In this document: one piece after another, positions 17,109 through 24,850 of the stretch
Position numbering within the stretch: the first letter of the stretch is position 1
Layout of the letters: each line of letters starts with the position of its first letter
Assembly (NCBI GenBank): GCA_002428285.1
Contig: DIVO01000050.1
Coordinates: 9,554-50,654, forward strand
Direction: 5' to 3'
Origin: Patescibacteria group bacterium UBA6130
GTDB taxonomy: Bacteria > Patescibacteriota > Microgenomatia > UBA12405 > UBA6130
Length of the DNA: 41,101 nt
Position numbers and translations under genes: made by a program
The notes under the pieces: generated by a model
What the model saw: the letters and a program-made list of their open reading frames with translations, nothing else
Database searches by the model: none
Told to the model about the DNA's origin: nothing

Positions 17109-17283
17109 TTGCGTTTGATAGTGCACTTACCAAAGCACCCCAGCATCTTTTTGATGGTTTGGCCTTACCTGTTTCGATATAAGAAATGTATTCCCGAGTA
17201 TACCCACTCAGATTAGCTAGTTGTTGTTGACTAATGTGCTTTTTGCCCCTTGTTCTTAAGGCATACAGTTCGTTTGGTTTCAT
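17035..17283 (-). CDS. XRE-family helix-turn-helix regulator
   Basis: An 82-residue protein whose middle, ISQQQLANLSGYTREYISYIETGKAKPS, is a standard Cro/C1-type HTH. It resembles small controller proteins of restriction-modification systems and could repress the hsd operon that it converges with. The 3' 74 nt run antisense to the end of the 434-residue gene, so the C-terminal residues after about 58 are constrained by that overlap and may not be functional. Upstream sequence GGAGGTGGTCACTTATG gives a strong Shine-Dalgarno. The overlap also places an antisense transcript across the operon end. Confidence 0.8.
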   Translation of the reverse strand: MKPNELYALRTRGKKHISQQQLANLSGYTREYISYIETGKAKPSKRCWGALVSALSNATIWNLLGERKHQILLDDLLVGRGW

Positions 17284-17465
17284 AAGTGACCACCTCCATA
17301 TTTGAATCGTCGCTAAGGACTTTATTCTCTTCTACATCTTTTATCATCTCTAACTGATTCTTTACTTGAGACATTACCTCTTTATCTAGGAGTACAGCAG
17401 GAACATCTGCTGGTCTGGGGAGCTGAATTTGTCTTAATCTACCTAAAATATCAGTGGATTATTTA
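17231..17465 (-). pseudogene. Short open remnant upstream of the XRE gene
   Basis: On the minus strand the frame is open from 17465 to TAG at 17231, reading ...DILGRLRQIQLPRPADVP... and later an ATG at 17374. No start lies near the 5' end, so it looks like the 3' fragment of a longer gene. It overlaps the XRE start in another frame. Placement and orientation match the other minus-strand recombinase-tail remnants further along, but direct resemblance is too weak to be sure. Confidence 0.35.
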
Positions 17466-17551
17466 TTAAAACGAATTTATTATATCGATCTGTTTTCTTA
17501 TTAGATAGGAATTTGGACATTATTATTAATTAAGTCTATAGTTAAATTATA

Positions 17552-17809
17552 ATGAGTAAGTTGAAAGATTTTTTACTTGATACAGGTTTTAAAAGAGATA
17601 AACTTAAAACTCCTTATAAACTCCTTTTATCGGGTTGTTTTCTTTTATTTATGATACTTTTATATATCATATTTGGAGATTTAGGAATTATTGGTGCGGG
17701 AATTTATGCGGGAGTTTCATATTATTTTGGTAAAGGTCTCTTTTTGTTAATTATTAAGGCTTTCAAAAAAGATATTTACTACTCTGGAGAATATAGGGCA
17801 GATAAATAA
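17552..17809 (+). CDS. Small two-helix membrane protein
   Basis: An 85-residue protein with a charged N-terminus (MSKLKDFLLDTGFKRDKLK), two hydrophobic segments (about 24-42 and 44-67) and a polar, Lys/Tyr-rich tail. No motif is recognised. The start codon overlaps an AT-rich run and no Shine-Dalgarno is present. It lies between the RM island and the nuclease-like gene on the same strand; nothing else links it to them. Confidence 0.6.
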   Translation: MSKLKDFLLDTGFKRDKLKTPYKLLLSGCFLLFMILLYIIFGDLGIIGAGIYAGVSYYFGKGLFLLIIKAFKKDIYYSGEYRADK

Positions 17810-17913
17810 GGAACGCTAAGCCGCAACTTTTATTACATCTGAATCTGTTTCAGTCTTTCTCTTTTATTCTTTTAATTATCATATTTATCTATTTTTGATA
17901 GAATAGTCTTAAT

Positions 17914-18837
17914 ATGCCGATTTATAAACAGACCGATAGCAAGCTCATTCCTATTAAAGAAAAGAAGGTAGGTCTTGAAAAAACCCTACAAAATCTAGTT
18001 GAAGCCAACTTGAGTGATGTTTTTGCTTTGAATTTTATTGCTGCGGAATTTCCTTTAAACAATCTTCGGATTGATACGCTGGCTTTTGATGAAGAAGCTA
18101 AGGCTTTTGTGGTTATTGAATACAAGCGAGATAGAAACTTTACAGTAATAGACCAGGGCTATGCTTATCTTGCCCTGTTGCTAAACAACAAGGCAGATTT
18201 TGTCCTTGAATATAATGAGAAGACTAAAAAAAATTTGAGAAAAGACGATATTGATTGGTCACAGTCTAAGGTGATGTTTGTTGCTCAGTCTTTCACAAAA
18301 TACCAGCAGGAAGCTATCGGATTTCAGGATTTGCCAATTGAACTTTGGGAAGTAAAGAAATATGATGAGCGTTTAGTTTCTTTTAACCAGGTAAGAGCGT
18401 CTGAAAAAAGCGAGAGCATAAAAACTATTACTAAGAATAAAGATATTCAGCAGGTGTCTAGGGAAATTAAACAGTATTCAGTTAAAGACCATATCAAGTC
18501 TAATTGGAGCAAGTCTAGGGAGCTATTTGATGAGTTTTCCCAGCGGGTTTTGGAGCTTGACACTCGTTTTGAGACAAAACCAGTAAAATCCTATATAGGT
18601 TTCCGTATAGGAAATAAAAATGTAATAAATGTTAAACCTAGAAGTTCTAAAGTGGTAATCGAATTTTTAAGAACTCAACCTCAGGATTTGAAAGACCCAG
18701 AAAAGAGAGTAACTTATTTTAAAAATAGCTTCAAGTATTACAACCAGCACGTAAGTTTATTCAGTGTTGAAAATGAAGATGATATTGACTATGGTATATC
18801 TCTTGTAAAACAGGTTTATAGGAAATTTACCGAGTAA
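17914..18837 (+). CDS. PD-(D/E)XK nuclease-like protein with DUF5655-type C-terminus
   Basis: A 307-residue protein. The N-terminal domain has Asp54 in LRIDTLAF and Glu69-x-Lys71 in VVIEYKRD, a D-x14-E-x-K nuclease signature with the same spacing as in HsdR here. The following AYLALLLNNKADFVL helix fits the restriction-endonuclease fold. The C-terminal 110 residues (YSVKDHIKSNWSKSRELFDEF...) resemble DUF5655, a domain often attached to such nucleases. Probable DNA binding/cleavage in defence or repair. An extended -10 TGATAGAAT (17896-17904) stands 9 nt from the ATG, suggesting a leaderless message. A small winged-helix-like gene follows 8 nt after the stop. Confidence 0.8.
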   Translation: MPIYKQTDSKLIPIKEKKVGLEKTLQNLVEANLSDVFALNFIAAEFPLNNLRIDTLAFDEEAKAFVVIEYKRDRNFTVIDQGYAYLALLLNNKADFVLEYNEKTKKNLRKDDIDWSQSKVMFVAQSFTKYQQEAIGFQDLPIELWEVKKYDERLVSFNQVRASEKSESIKTITKNKDIQQVSREIKQYSVKDHIKSNWSKSRELFDEFSQRVLELDTRFETKPVKSYIGFRIGNKNVINVKPRSSKVVIEFLRTQPQDLKDPEKRVTYFKNSFKYYNQHVSLFSVENEDDIDYGISLVKQVYRKFTE

Positions 18838-18845
18838 TCATAATT

Positions 18846-19166
18846 ATGTTTAAACACACAAAAGCTTTTTACCGTGCTATAGCCAGAATTAGAGCAATTG
18901 GTAACAAAGATGGTATTGTATATCTTCGCCGTTTGAAATCCAAACTGGGTTTAGGGTATGTAAGAACAGCAAGGCTAAAGGATGAGCTGGTAGAAGCAGG
19001 CGTGTTAAGAGAATGGAGTGAAGAAGATCTTAGGGGGCTACCTATAAGAAAAGGGGTTAAGGGTAACATCAACTGGGAACGGTTGAGCAAATTTAGAGTC
19101 CCGAAAGAAATTACTAAAAAAGAAGAGGCTCTTGTTAGGGAAGATCGAAAGCAGGGTTTATTCTAA
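18846..19166 (+). CDS. Small basic protein, possible winged helix
   Basis: A 106-residue basic protein, not recognised. IVYLRRLKSKLGLGYVRTARLKDELVEAGVL has the pattern of a winged-helix domain: a helix, a turn containing Gly, a recognition helix, then a hydrophobic EAGVL as in FtsK-gamma-like domains. The tail is charged (KKEEALVREDRKQG). It begins 8 nt after the nuclease-like gene, so a two-gene operon is likely and it may target the nuclease to DNA. Its last 32 nt overlap a minus-strand remnant. Confidence 0.65.
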   Translation: MFKHTKAFYRAIARIRAIGNKDGIVYLRRLKSKLGLGYVRTARLKDELVEAGVLREWSEEDLRGLPIRKGVKGNINWERLSKFRVPKEITKKEEALVREDRKQGLF

Positions 19167-19272
19167 GGATTTCAAAAGCGGTTTTGATATTTTGTAAGGT
19201 AAGACCAAACTCAAGTTCTTGGTTGATAAATAAGTCCTTTAGGGGGAGCTTAGGTTGGTTTAATCTGACCAT
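19135..19272 (-). pseudogene. Minus-strand gene-tail remnant
   Basis: The frame is open from upstream of 19272 to TAA at 19135, containing MVRLNQPKLPLKDLF and then LEFGLTLQNIKTAFEIL. It has no start of its own, because the frame runs on past the ATG. It overlaps the 3' end of the 18846-19166 gene by 32 nt, in the same geometry as the clearer recombinase-tail remnants at 20120 and 21125. Likely a leftover C-terminus of a mobile-element protein; weak. Confidence 0.35.
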
Positions 19273-19290
19273 GTTGGAAGGCGGTGATTT

Positions 19291-19506
19291 ATGAAAAAAG
19301 ATAGACTTCATATAGCTTTAGTAATAGGTGGAGTTATTATTATTGCTGTTATTTATTTATGGAATTCAATGCAACAACAAAATATTTGTGTAGACTTTTG
19401 TTTAAAGGAAATAACTAGAAGACAGCAAGAAGCATCTGGTGATACAGACACCATTCAAGGTCAAATGAATTACTGCCAAGACGCTTGTTCTAAGAAAACT
19501 TATTAA
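19291..19506 (+). CDS. Single-pass membrane protein with twin CX3C motifs
   Basis: A 71-residue protein. One N-terminal membrane helix (about 8-24) is followed by a short exported domain with Cys33-x3-Cys37 and Cys62-x3-Cys66. Twin CX3C spacing suits a helical hairpin held by two disulfides. An upstream GGAAGGCGGTGATTT gives a Shine-Dalgarno-like stretch, in contrast to neighbouring genes. Function unknown; a small secreted or surface-anchored peptide is plausible. Confidence 0.65.
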   Translation: MKKDRLHIALVIGGVIIIAVIYLWNSMQQQNICVDFCLKEITRRQQEASGDTDTIQGQMNYCQDACSKKTY

Positions 19507-19525
19507 GGATATTAAAAAAAGTAGT

Positions 19526-20140
19526 ATGGACGCCACCTTTTCTGCACTAATAAAGGAAATAATACAAAATCTTGAGCCTTTAAGAAATTTAAATAACCCT
19601 TTTTACAAAGACCCCAATTTTCTTGGGGCTTTTTTAACCTCGATAGTTGCGCTAACGATTGCTTTATTCAATGAACCTTAGAAAGCTTTGGAGGAAAACC
19701 AATCTTATTGTAAATAAAGAGATAGTTATAAACAAACAAAACGGCGGAGACTCAATCTACTATAGACTTTTAATTTCCAATGAAGAAAATTACGTGGCAG
19801 AAGATGTAGAGATTTATGTGGTTGAAGTTACCAATAAAAACATTTCCTCCCCGTTCCGTTAATTTGGACCCACGCAAGAGTTTATAAGACAGCGGGTGTG
19901 TATAGAAATATTCATCCAAAACAATCAGTCCTATTAGATTTATGCAAGTTCATTAAGAGTAGAAATTTGTTGAAGTTTGAACTGGTTGCTGGAGAAGAAG
20001 TTTCTGATTATTGTATTCTGGATGGAAATAATAAAGATGTAACCTTGAAAATATATCAGAAGAGTGGGGAAACAATACCTGTTGGGCTAAACCTTGAGTG
20101 GAGAAATGGTAATGAGCCATTATTTACTCTGGTAAACTAG
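19526..20140 (+). pseudogene. Membrane protein gene split by two compensating frameshifts
   Basis: Three successive open pieces read as one protein. Piece 1 (19526-19681) runs MDATFSALIKEIIQ to a membrane helix GAFLTSIVALTIALF and stops at TAG. Piece 2, in the next frame from about 19677, continues LRKLWRKTNLIVNKEI up to a TAA at 19860. Piece 3, back in the first frame, carries PLIWTHARVYKTAGVYRN through to the stop at 20140. One extra base near 19676 and one missing base near 19845-19858 would restore a single protein of about 205 residues with one helix and a soluble beta-rich C-terminus. Family unknown. Either decayed or a sequencing artefact. Confidence 0.6.
19612..19635 (+). terminator. 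Intrinsic-terminator-like hairpin inside a broken gene
   Basis: CCCCAA (19612-19617) pairs with TTGGGG (19623-19628) across a 5-nt loop and is followed by CTTTTTT, a textbook intrinsic terminator shape. It lies in frame within the first piece of the broken gene at 19526-20140. It may be fortuitous coding sequence (KDPNFLGAFL) or may genuinely stop transcription from the upstream twin-CX3C gene. Confidence 0.4.
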
Positions 20141-20536
20141 TAATACTTTAATTTGTTTTAATCTTTCCCTTGTTTGTTCCGCCACTATTGGATTTTGAAA
20201 AGCCTTGATAATTGAATTCAAACTGTCGGTCAGTGTAAAATTAGGACTACGGAGCCAGGCATGACGAGAGGCGTAAAAAGCTATCTTGTTAAATGGATTT
20301 AGCCAGTTAAATTGGACTTTTTTGCCCTTTAGCTCCAAGTTCTGAAGTGCCATCTTCAAAAGTAGCCGTTTTTCGTGGACTTCAGAACTTTCAAACAACT
20401 TACCTGCGTTAGAAGCCAGTTTTGGCAGGTATTCTGAGGTCAAATAGTATTCTTCATCGGCATAGTTTAGTTTGCCAATTTTCTTGGTAATTTCTTTCTG
20501 TTTTGCCCGATACTCTTTTCGTTTTTCCTCAATGTC
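20120..20536 (-). pseudogene. 3' remnant of a large serine recombinase
   Basis: Minus-strand open frame with no start, bounded upstream by TAA at 20537-20539. It begins in a charged coiled coil (KRKEYRAKQKEITKKIGKL), then YADEEYYLTSEYLPKLA, GKLFESSEVHEKRLLLKMAL, LELKGKKVQFNWLNPFNKIA and YASRHAWLRS. This is the C-terminal end of recombinases of the large serine family as I know it from Patescibacteria. The catalytic N-terminal domain (about 350 residues) is missing. Its 3' end overlaps the end of the broken gene at 19526-20140 by 21 nt. Related remnants occur at 24.7 and 26.8 kb. Confidence 0.75.
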
Positions 20537-20582
20537 TTAAATGGATATTTAGGCTGAAATTTCGTAGAATAGCGGAAACAAT

Positions 20583-21128
20583 ATGTATAACCAATTGTTT
20601 TCAGACCAATGGGTTTTTGATAGATGTGTGGAAAGCGAAAGTGTTTTTATTCCCCTAATTGTTATCGTTTCGATATCTATTTTGATCTTTCTTTATCGTT
20701 ACTTGAAAAGGCGGAGGGCGTTTTTCATGGTCGCTTTCTTTTTAACTCCTCTAATTGTATTTATTGGTAGTTTGCTTCTGGGGTTTTCTGTTTGTAGTGC
20801 AGGCTCAATTTGGAAAGGGATAAGACCTGCGCTTGAGCTCGATAACAAAATGAAAAAGGTGTGTGTGAATGACAAGTGCCCCAAATCAGAGGATGAGTTG
20901 TCTAGACTAGACACCAATCCTTATCAGCAAATATCTTCTAATGCATAGATTAGATATAATTATAATCAGTCTACCGGAGAATTTGTTTGCTATGTTCAAT
21001 CAAGCAGGTACTATGTAGGTATTTTTCAGAAGGGCACATTCGGTCTCAATAAGATTTCCCCATTTTTACCGATAAAACACTGGGAAAATGTCCCGACCTA
21101 TAATGACAAGGTAGAGCTGCTTCCTTAG
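20583..21128 (+). pseudogene. Membrane protein gene interrupted by an in-frame TAG
   Basis: The frame from ATG 20583 runs 121 codons to TAG at 20946-20948, then continues open in the same frame for 59 more codons to TAG at 21126-21128. The second part, IRYNYNQSTGEFVCYVQSS, looks like genuine coding sequence and follows naturally on NPYQQISSNA. The whole protein would be about 181 residues: two membrane helices (about 22-39 and 47-68), then a soluble domain with Cys93/Cys99. TAG for TGG (Trp) is the simplest explanation. A TAGAAT box lies 12 nt upstream of the ATG. Family not recognised. Confidence 0.65.
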
Positions 21129-21454
21129 TCTTGGTTGTATTTATTACAACGATAATTGTTCTGATACTGTTTGTGGCTCGTCTTTGGTTTGGTTATTAAA
21201 GCAAACCTTCGCTTTAAGTGACGTCCTTTTATGTCATCCAGAGCGGGGAGCACAGTTGAATTTTTAGGTCGATTTGCGAGTATAAAGTACGGTTTTTTCC
21301 AGTTCCATCGGGCTTTTCCGTCCTTCCACTCCAAGTTCTCACAGAAGATATCGGTCATTTCCCTTTTGTTTTCCGGTAAGTCTAATCGTAATTTTTTGGT
21401 TACGTATTTAATGTTATAACTAAGAACCCTTATGGGGATTGAGCTATTTTGACC
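21125..21454 (-). pseudogene. Probable 3' remnant of a second serine recombinase
   Basis: Minus-strand frame open from 21454 (TAA just upstream) without a proper start: VTKKLRLDLPENKREMTDIF, CENLEWKDGKARWNWKKPYF, then ILANRPKNSTVLPALDDI. The sequence DLPENKREM...ENLEW..GKARW.WKKPY resembles the closing strand-rich segment of large serine recombinases, of a different subtype from the remnant at 20120. It ends right at the stop of the broken gene at 20583-21128 (4-nt overlap). Confidence 0.55.
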
Positions 21455-21495
21455 TTAAAAAGAGGAAGAAGCAAATGTAAGACCTTAATTAATCT

Positions 21496-23034
21496 CTATT
21501 TTGCCTGTCTTAAACTACTACCATCCCATTCAATTACCGGTTTATCACCATATTTTGCATTTATTTCTACAGATTCACTTAACCATGTACCATAATCTAT
21601 TGTCTTGTTCTTTGGACCCTCAAAAGGGGCAATAGCAAAATACACTGTAATCTTGTAACTATTTGGAGGTGTTTCCACTAGTTTACCACTAGCTTTTAGA
21701 TCTGCCGGTCGGAAACCAGACTCAAACCCTTCTCCATTTCCAAATACCTTACCTAAAGTATAGATACCTCCTAGATCTCTATCTTCCGCAGGGTTAGCAT
21801 CTAAATCATCCCAACACTCAGAGGAGTAACACATATCCATCATAAATGAATCGCTACTAACATTGACCACCTTTATAATTTGAATACCAGCATTCTCTGC
21901 TGAATTACTCTCTTCTGCTTTTTCTTCTTTCTCTTCAACCTTTGAAGTATCTTCTTGTTTCTCTACAACACTACCCTTTTGTTCTATCTCTTTAGATATA
22001 TCTTCTACAAACCCTACTACTTCTTCTTGAGTCATTGGTTCATAATCTTTGTTAATACTCTTTATCCACTCCTCTACCTCAGCCACTTCCATTTCTGCAA
22101 CAGTTATATCTCCAGGATATTGAGTATTTTTAATCACTTGAAAAGAAGGATGATATTCAAAATTTTTAAGATCTATTCCAATAACTTTTCCTTCCTGAAC
22201 AGTATCTCTAAATTGCTCTAGTCCGACCATAACTGAATCAAACTTACCATAAGCTGAACCCAGATTATTAGGGATATTAGTTATAGTTAAAACAGAAGCA
22301 ATGGGTTCTGTAACTGTTCTAACATCCTTGACAAAGGAGGATACCTTGTTCCTATCCCCAAGGGCTATTTTCGCACTATCTTCAGTTACCTCTAGAGCCA
22401 AATCTGCGCCTACAACAACTGTAGTCACTTGAGCTACAGTTCCCGCAGCACCACCAGTTGCTACAATACCCCCTACATAAACAGTAACTTTACAAGTGTC
22501 TTTAACAGCAATAGCTTGATTCTCTAAATTCTCAAAAGTATCTCCTGCTTCTCCCCACGCCTCTCTAGTTACCATATCTTGAGATTGATTTAGTATTAAC
22601 TGAGCCCTTTTAGCATCTACTCCTAGATGTTGAGCCAATGTCCTTATCTGTCTTCCTGCAGGAGCCTTCTCTACTACTGCTTGGACTTCGGCATAGGTAT
22701 ATGCATATGCCTTCTGTACAAAGTTAAATGCCGTTGTCTCATTAGACATCTCCTCTGCATTCTCTTCTAGTTTTAATACTTTACTCTCTAATGCTTCCCA
22801 CTCTTGAATAATTGAGGCCATCTGTTCATTCCAATCATCGTAGCTTTCATAATCTTTTGCATTTACTAAAACATTATCCGTTTTGTATCTTAATACTAAA
22901 TACTCTTTAGATATTGTCAATGTATCCCCATATACAATCTGCTCTATCTTTTTATTATTTCCAAAAAGAAGGAAAGCCAGAACTGAGAATATGATAATAA
23001 AAGAGAGAAGGAGAAAAATATTTTTTTTAGACAT
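21496..23034 (-). CDS. Exported or anchored 512-residue protein of unknown function
   Basis: An N-terminal signal anchor (KKNIFLLLSFIIIFSVLAFLLF, residues about 3-24) leads into an extracytoplasmic protein. It has a helical part (50-100), then QIRTLAQHLGVDAKRAQLIL, and a Gly/Ala/Val-rich hydrophobic stretch (about 186-212, YVGGIVATGGAAGTVAQVTT) that could be a second membrane segment. An acidic Glu/Lys linker (about 355-378) precedes a C-terminal beta-rich domain with the pair Cys403/Cys408 (CYSSEC). No family recognised. It is intact, which makes it stand out among decayed neighbours. Transcription is opposite to the flanking cassettes. Confidence 0.75.
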   Translation of the reverse strand: MSKKNIFLLLSFIIIFSVLAFLLFGNNKKIEQIVYGDTLTISKEYLVLRYKTDNVLVNAKDYESYDDWNEQMASIIQEWEALESKVLKLEENAEEMSNETTAFNFVQKAYAYTYAEVQAVVEKAPAGRQIRTLAQHLGVDAKRAQLILNQSQDMVTREAWGEAGDTFENLENQAIAVKDTCKVTVYVGGIVATGGAAGTVAQVTTVVVGADLALEVTEDSAKIALGDRNKVSSFVKDVRTVTEPIASVLTITNIPNNLGSAYGKFDSVMVGLEQFRDTVQEGKVIGIDLKNFEYHPSFQVIKNTQYPGDITVAEMEVAEVEEWIKSINKDYEPMTQEEVVGFVEDISKEIEQKGSVVEKQEDTSKVEEKEEKAEESNSAENAGIQIIKVVNVSSDSFMMDMCYSSECWDDLDANPAEDRDLGGIYTLGKVFGNGEGFESGFRPADLKASGKLVETPPNSYKITVYFAIAPFEGPKNKTIDYGTWLSESVEINAKYGDKPVIEWDGSSLRQAK

Positions 23035-23161
23035 GTTATTTTTAAAAAAAGATTTAGATAGTGATTATTATAGTATAAAGAATATATTACTCCAATAGGT
23101 TATTCAGGTTCTAAACGTGTATGTCCCGCCATTATTGAGTTGTTCCAACAAGACCCGTCCA

Positions 23162-23500
23162 CTACCCTGAAATATTTTTAAAAGCTATTGTTAGATACAT
23201 AAAGTATTTATAAATATCTTCATCTGTAGAATTATATTGGTTCTCATATTTAAAATAATCGACCCATATCTCTCTCATTCTAGTAAGTTCTCTATACTGA
23301 GATGGGGTTAATTTAGATCCTTTTGATAAATCAAAAAGCTTTAGTGATCTTATAAATGCAATATCCGCATACTCTTTATTGTTTTTATTTCTCCAATTAA
23401 CAGCCCTGTATACCTCGCTACCAATATTGGCCATCTGTTCTAAATATGGCTTGCTTTGCCAACTACTTTGTGGTTGTTTTTTATGTTGAATATTTCTCAT
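23162..23500 (-). CDS. Hypothetical protein coupled to the DUF5674 gene
   Basis: A 112-residue basic, helical protein with a Gln/Ser-rich start (MRNIQHKKQPQSSWQSKPY) and conserved-looking aromatic residues (REIWVDYFKYENQYN). The segment SEVYRAVNWRNKNNKEYADIAFIRSLKLFDL reads like a four-helix bundle resembling 23S intervening-sequence or DUF-type helical proteins, but I cannot name it. Its ATG overlaps the stop of the DUF5674 gene by one base (TAATG), so translation is coupled. A toxin-antitoxin-like or regulatory pair is possible, unproven. Confidence 0.6.
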   Translation of the reverse strand: MRNIQHKKQPQSSWQSKPYLEQMANIGSEVYRAVNWRNKNNKEYADIAFIRSLKLFDLSKGSKLTPSQYRELTRMREIWVDYFKYENQYNSTDEDIYKYFMYLTIAFKNISG

Positions 23501-23840
23501 TATTCAGTAATTTTAGAATTAACAATATCTAAAATTTTTTTTCGAATATCTTCATTATCTACCCCTCTTGAGTTATTATTTTGAGAAGGTCTTAAATTAA
23601 TCATAGAGTCAAACTCTATTCTCTCTTCTTTGTCTAAATCTGGATATATATTTATACCCCAAAGATTTCTTGTTTAGAACCTAATTGAAGTAGATATGCT
23701 TCCTCATCTGAGTGTAACTCAGCATTAACAACTAAAATTTCCTTCTGCACATCAACAACGGCTTTAACTAAATTATGGAACATTTTGGATGACATGTCCT
23801 TTAGTTCTTTAATACTAATCTTGTCTTCTACAATTTTCAT
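23500..23840 (-). pseudogene. DUF5674 family protein, frameshifted
   Basis: The first 62 codons read MKIVEDKISIKELKDMSSKM, then VKAVVDVQKEILVVNAELHS and YLLQLGSKQE before veering to a stop. Inserting one A in the AAA run at about 23661-23672 gives GSKQENLWGINIYPDLDKEE and then FDSMINLRPSQNNSRGVDNE, ending at 23500. That is the conserved DUF5674 protein (about 113 residues) common in Patescibacteria, identified from memory of the family. Function of the family is unknown. The restored stop overlaps the start of the next gene by one base, which supports the corrected reading. Confidence 0.75.
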
Positions 23841-23943
23841 ATCTTTATCATATCAGGAATTATGTTTTCTTTCCTCTCTTTTTATACTGTATTATTTGTC
23901 TCATTTTGTGAAAAAAGTCAAAAGCGGACTCAATTAAATATCT

Positions 23944-24495
23944 CTTGATTCAAAGTAGGAATGCTCTTTAAGAATAATCTGCTTGGGTGGTTGTCCAATG
24001 GCTAATGTGTGGCAAAACGGTCTACCGTTGGAAAAATCTGCCCATACATGAGTAATTGAACATGCACTACTACCTGAATTGTTGCTAATGATAGCAGAAA
24101 ATCCTATAATGATGGAGATTGTGATGGAAAACATCATTCTAGACTAAACTGAAAGGATGTGATTCTAGTGAAAAAGACTACTGTGAAGTTGAAGCTGGCA
24201 AATCTTATTTCTCACTCACAAGGAAGATGGGTATATTTTACAACTAAATACTGCGTGTGTTGGTAACCAGGTAGAGGAAGGTTGGGAACAGAAAAATGTC
24301 TATCTTGGAAAAATGTGGCTGTTGAATTCGAACCAGAAGTGGGGGGCCGTTTGTTCTTGGGGTAAAAGATAGTGTCTAAGTTACTGTAAATTTAGGTAGA
24401 GTTGAAAGAAGGTTCGAATATAGTTAAGGAAAGAGATCTGAAGATAGATGGCACGTTGAAGGAGCCACTATAACTGGACCTTTGGACACTGACTA
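23944..24495 (+). pseudogene. Decayed Cys-containing protein gene
   Basis: No open frame is long, but coherent peptide pieces follow each other on the plus strand: ECSLRIICLGGCPMANVWQN (from 23959), IVANDSRKSYNDGDCDGKTS, KLKGCDSSEKDYCEVEAGKS, ACVGNQVEEGWEQKNVYLG, VAVEFEPEVGGRLFLG, VTVNLGRVERRFEYS, and GKRSEDRWHVEGATITGPLD up to TAG at 24493-24495. They are separated by in-frame TGA/TAG/TAA codons and at least three single-base frameshifts. Several stops look like former Trp codons. I read this as a degraded exported Cys-rich protein of about 180 residues; family unknown. Confidence 0.45.
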
Positions 24496-24801
24496 GCGAG
24501 ACGAAACTAAATTTATGCCACCTTCGATTTTTGTTTCTATGCATCCAAAGAGTGAGAATAAGTACAACAGATTACCTGCTGTAGATTCAAAAATGAAGGC
24601 GACTATGAATGGTCTAGCTAGTGAAATAGCTACGGCTTTCAAGTAAGGCGAGAATGATAGCAGACTATAGATTGCGGGGATAAGGGAAGGTTTTACTTTC
24701 TCTATTTCCTCTTTGATTTGGGCTACCAGCCTAAAGTTAGAGAAAACCTTGATAATACTGGACAATTGCGTGGTTATATTAACGTTACGATCCTCGAGCA
24801 A
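24493..24801 (-). pseudogene. Minus-strand remnant with serine recombinase tail
   Basis: An open frame of 102 codons. Its 5' part (LEDRNVNITTQLSSIIKVFS then LVAQIKEEIEKVKPSL) resembles the post-catalytic tail seen at 20120 (SLNSIIKAFQN...RERLKQIK), and its DNA start TTAACGTTACGATCCTCGAGC matches a stretch at 26829-26850 almost exactly. The remaining part (hydrophobic, ending CIETKIEGGINLVSSR) is unrecognised and may be chance open sequence antisense to other relics. No ribosome site or start context is convincing, so I treat it as a remnant rather than a gene. Confidence 0.5.
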
Positions 24802-24850
24802 AAAATATATATAAAAACTAAAGCAAATTTGTTTATGATATTATGTTTGT

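Noticed and set aside
20583..21128. Alternative genetic code (TAG or TGA read as an amino acid)
   Set aside because: TGA and TAG both end intact genes here (for example hsdR with TGA, and TAG at 21126-21128), and core genes contain no internal TAG or TGA. A local nonsense mutation is simpler.
23934..24137. Minus-strand 67-codon open frame
   Set aside because: It is antisense to the decayed Cys-rich gene and has no start context; the plus-strand peptide pieces are more coherent.
24493..24801. A real minus-strand gene of 102 codons
   Set aside because: It has no ribosome site, its 5' part matches a recombinase tail that should be preceded by hundreds of residues, and it starts at the border of other relics.
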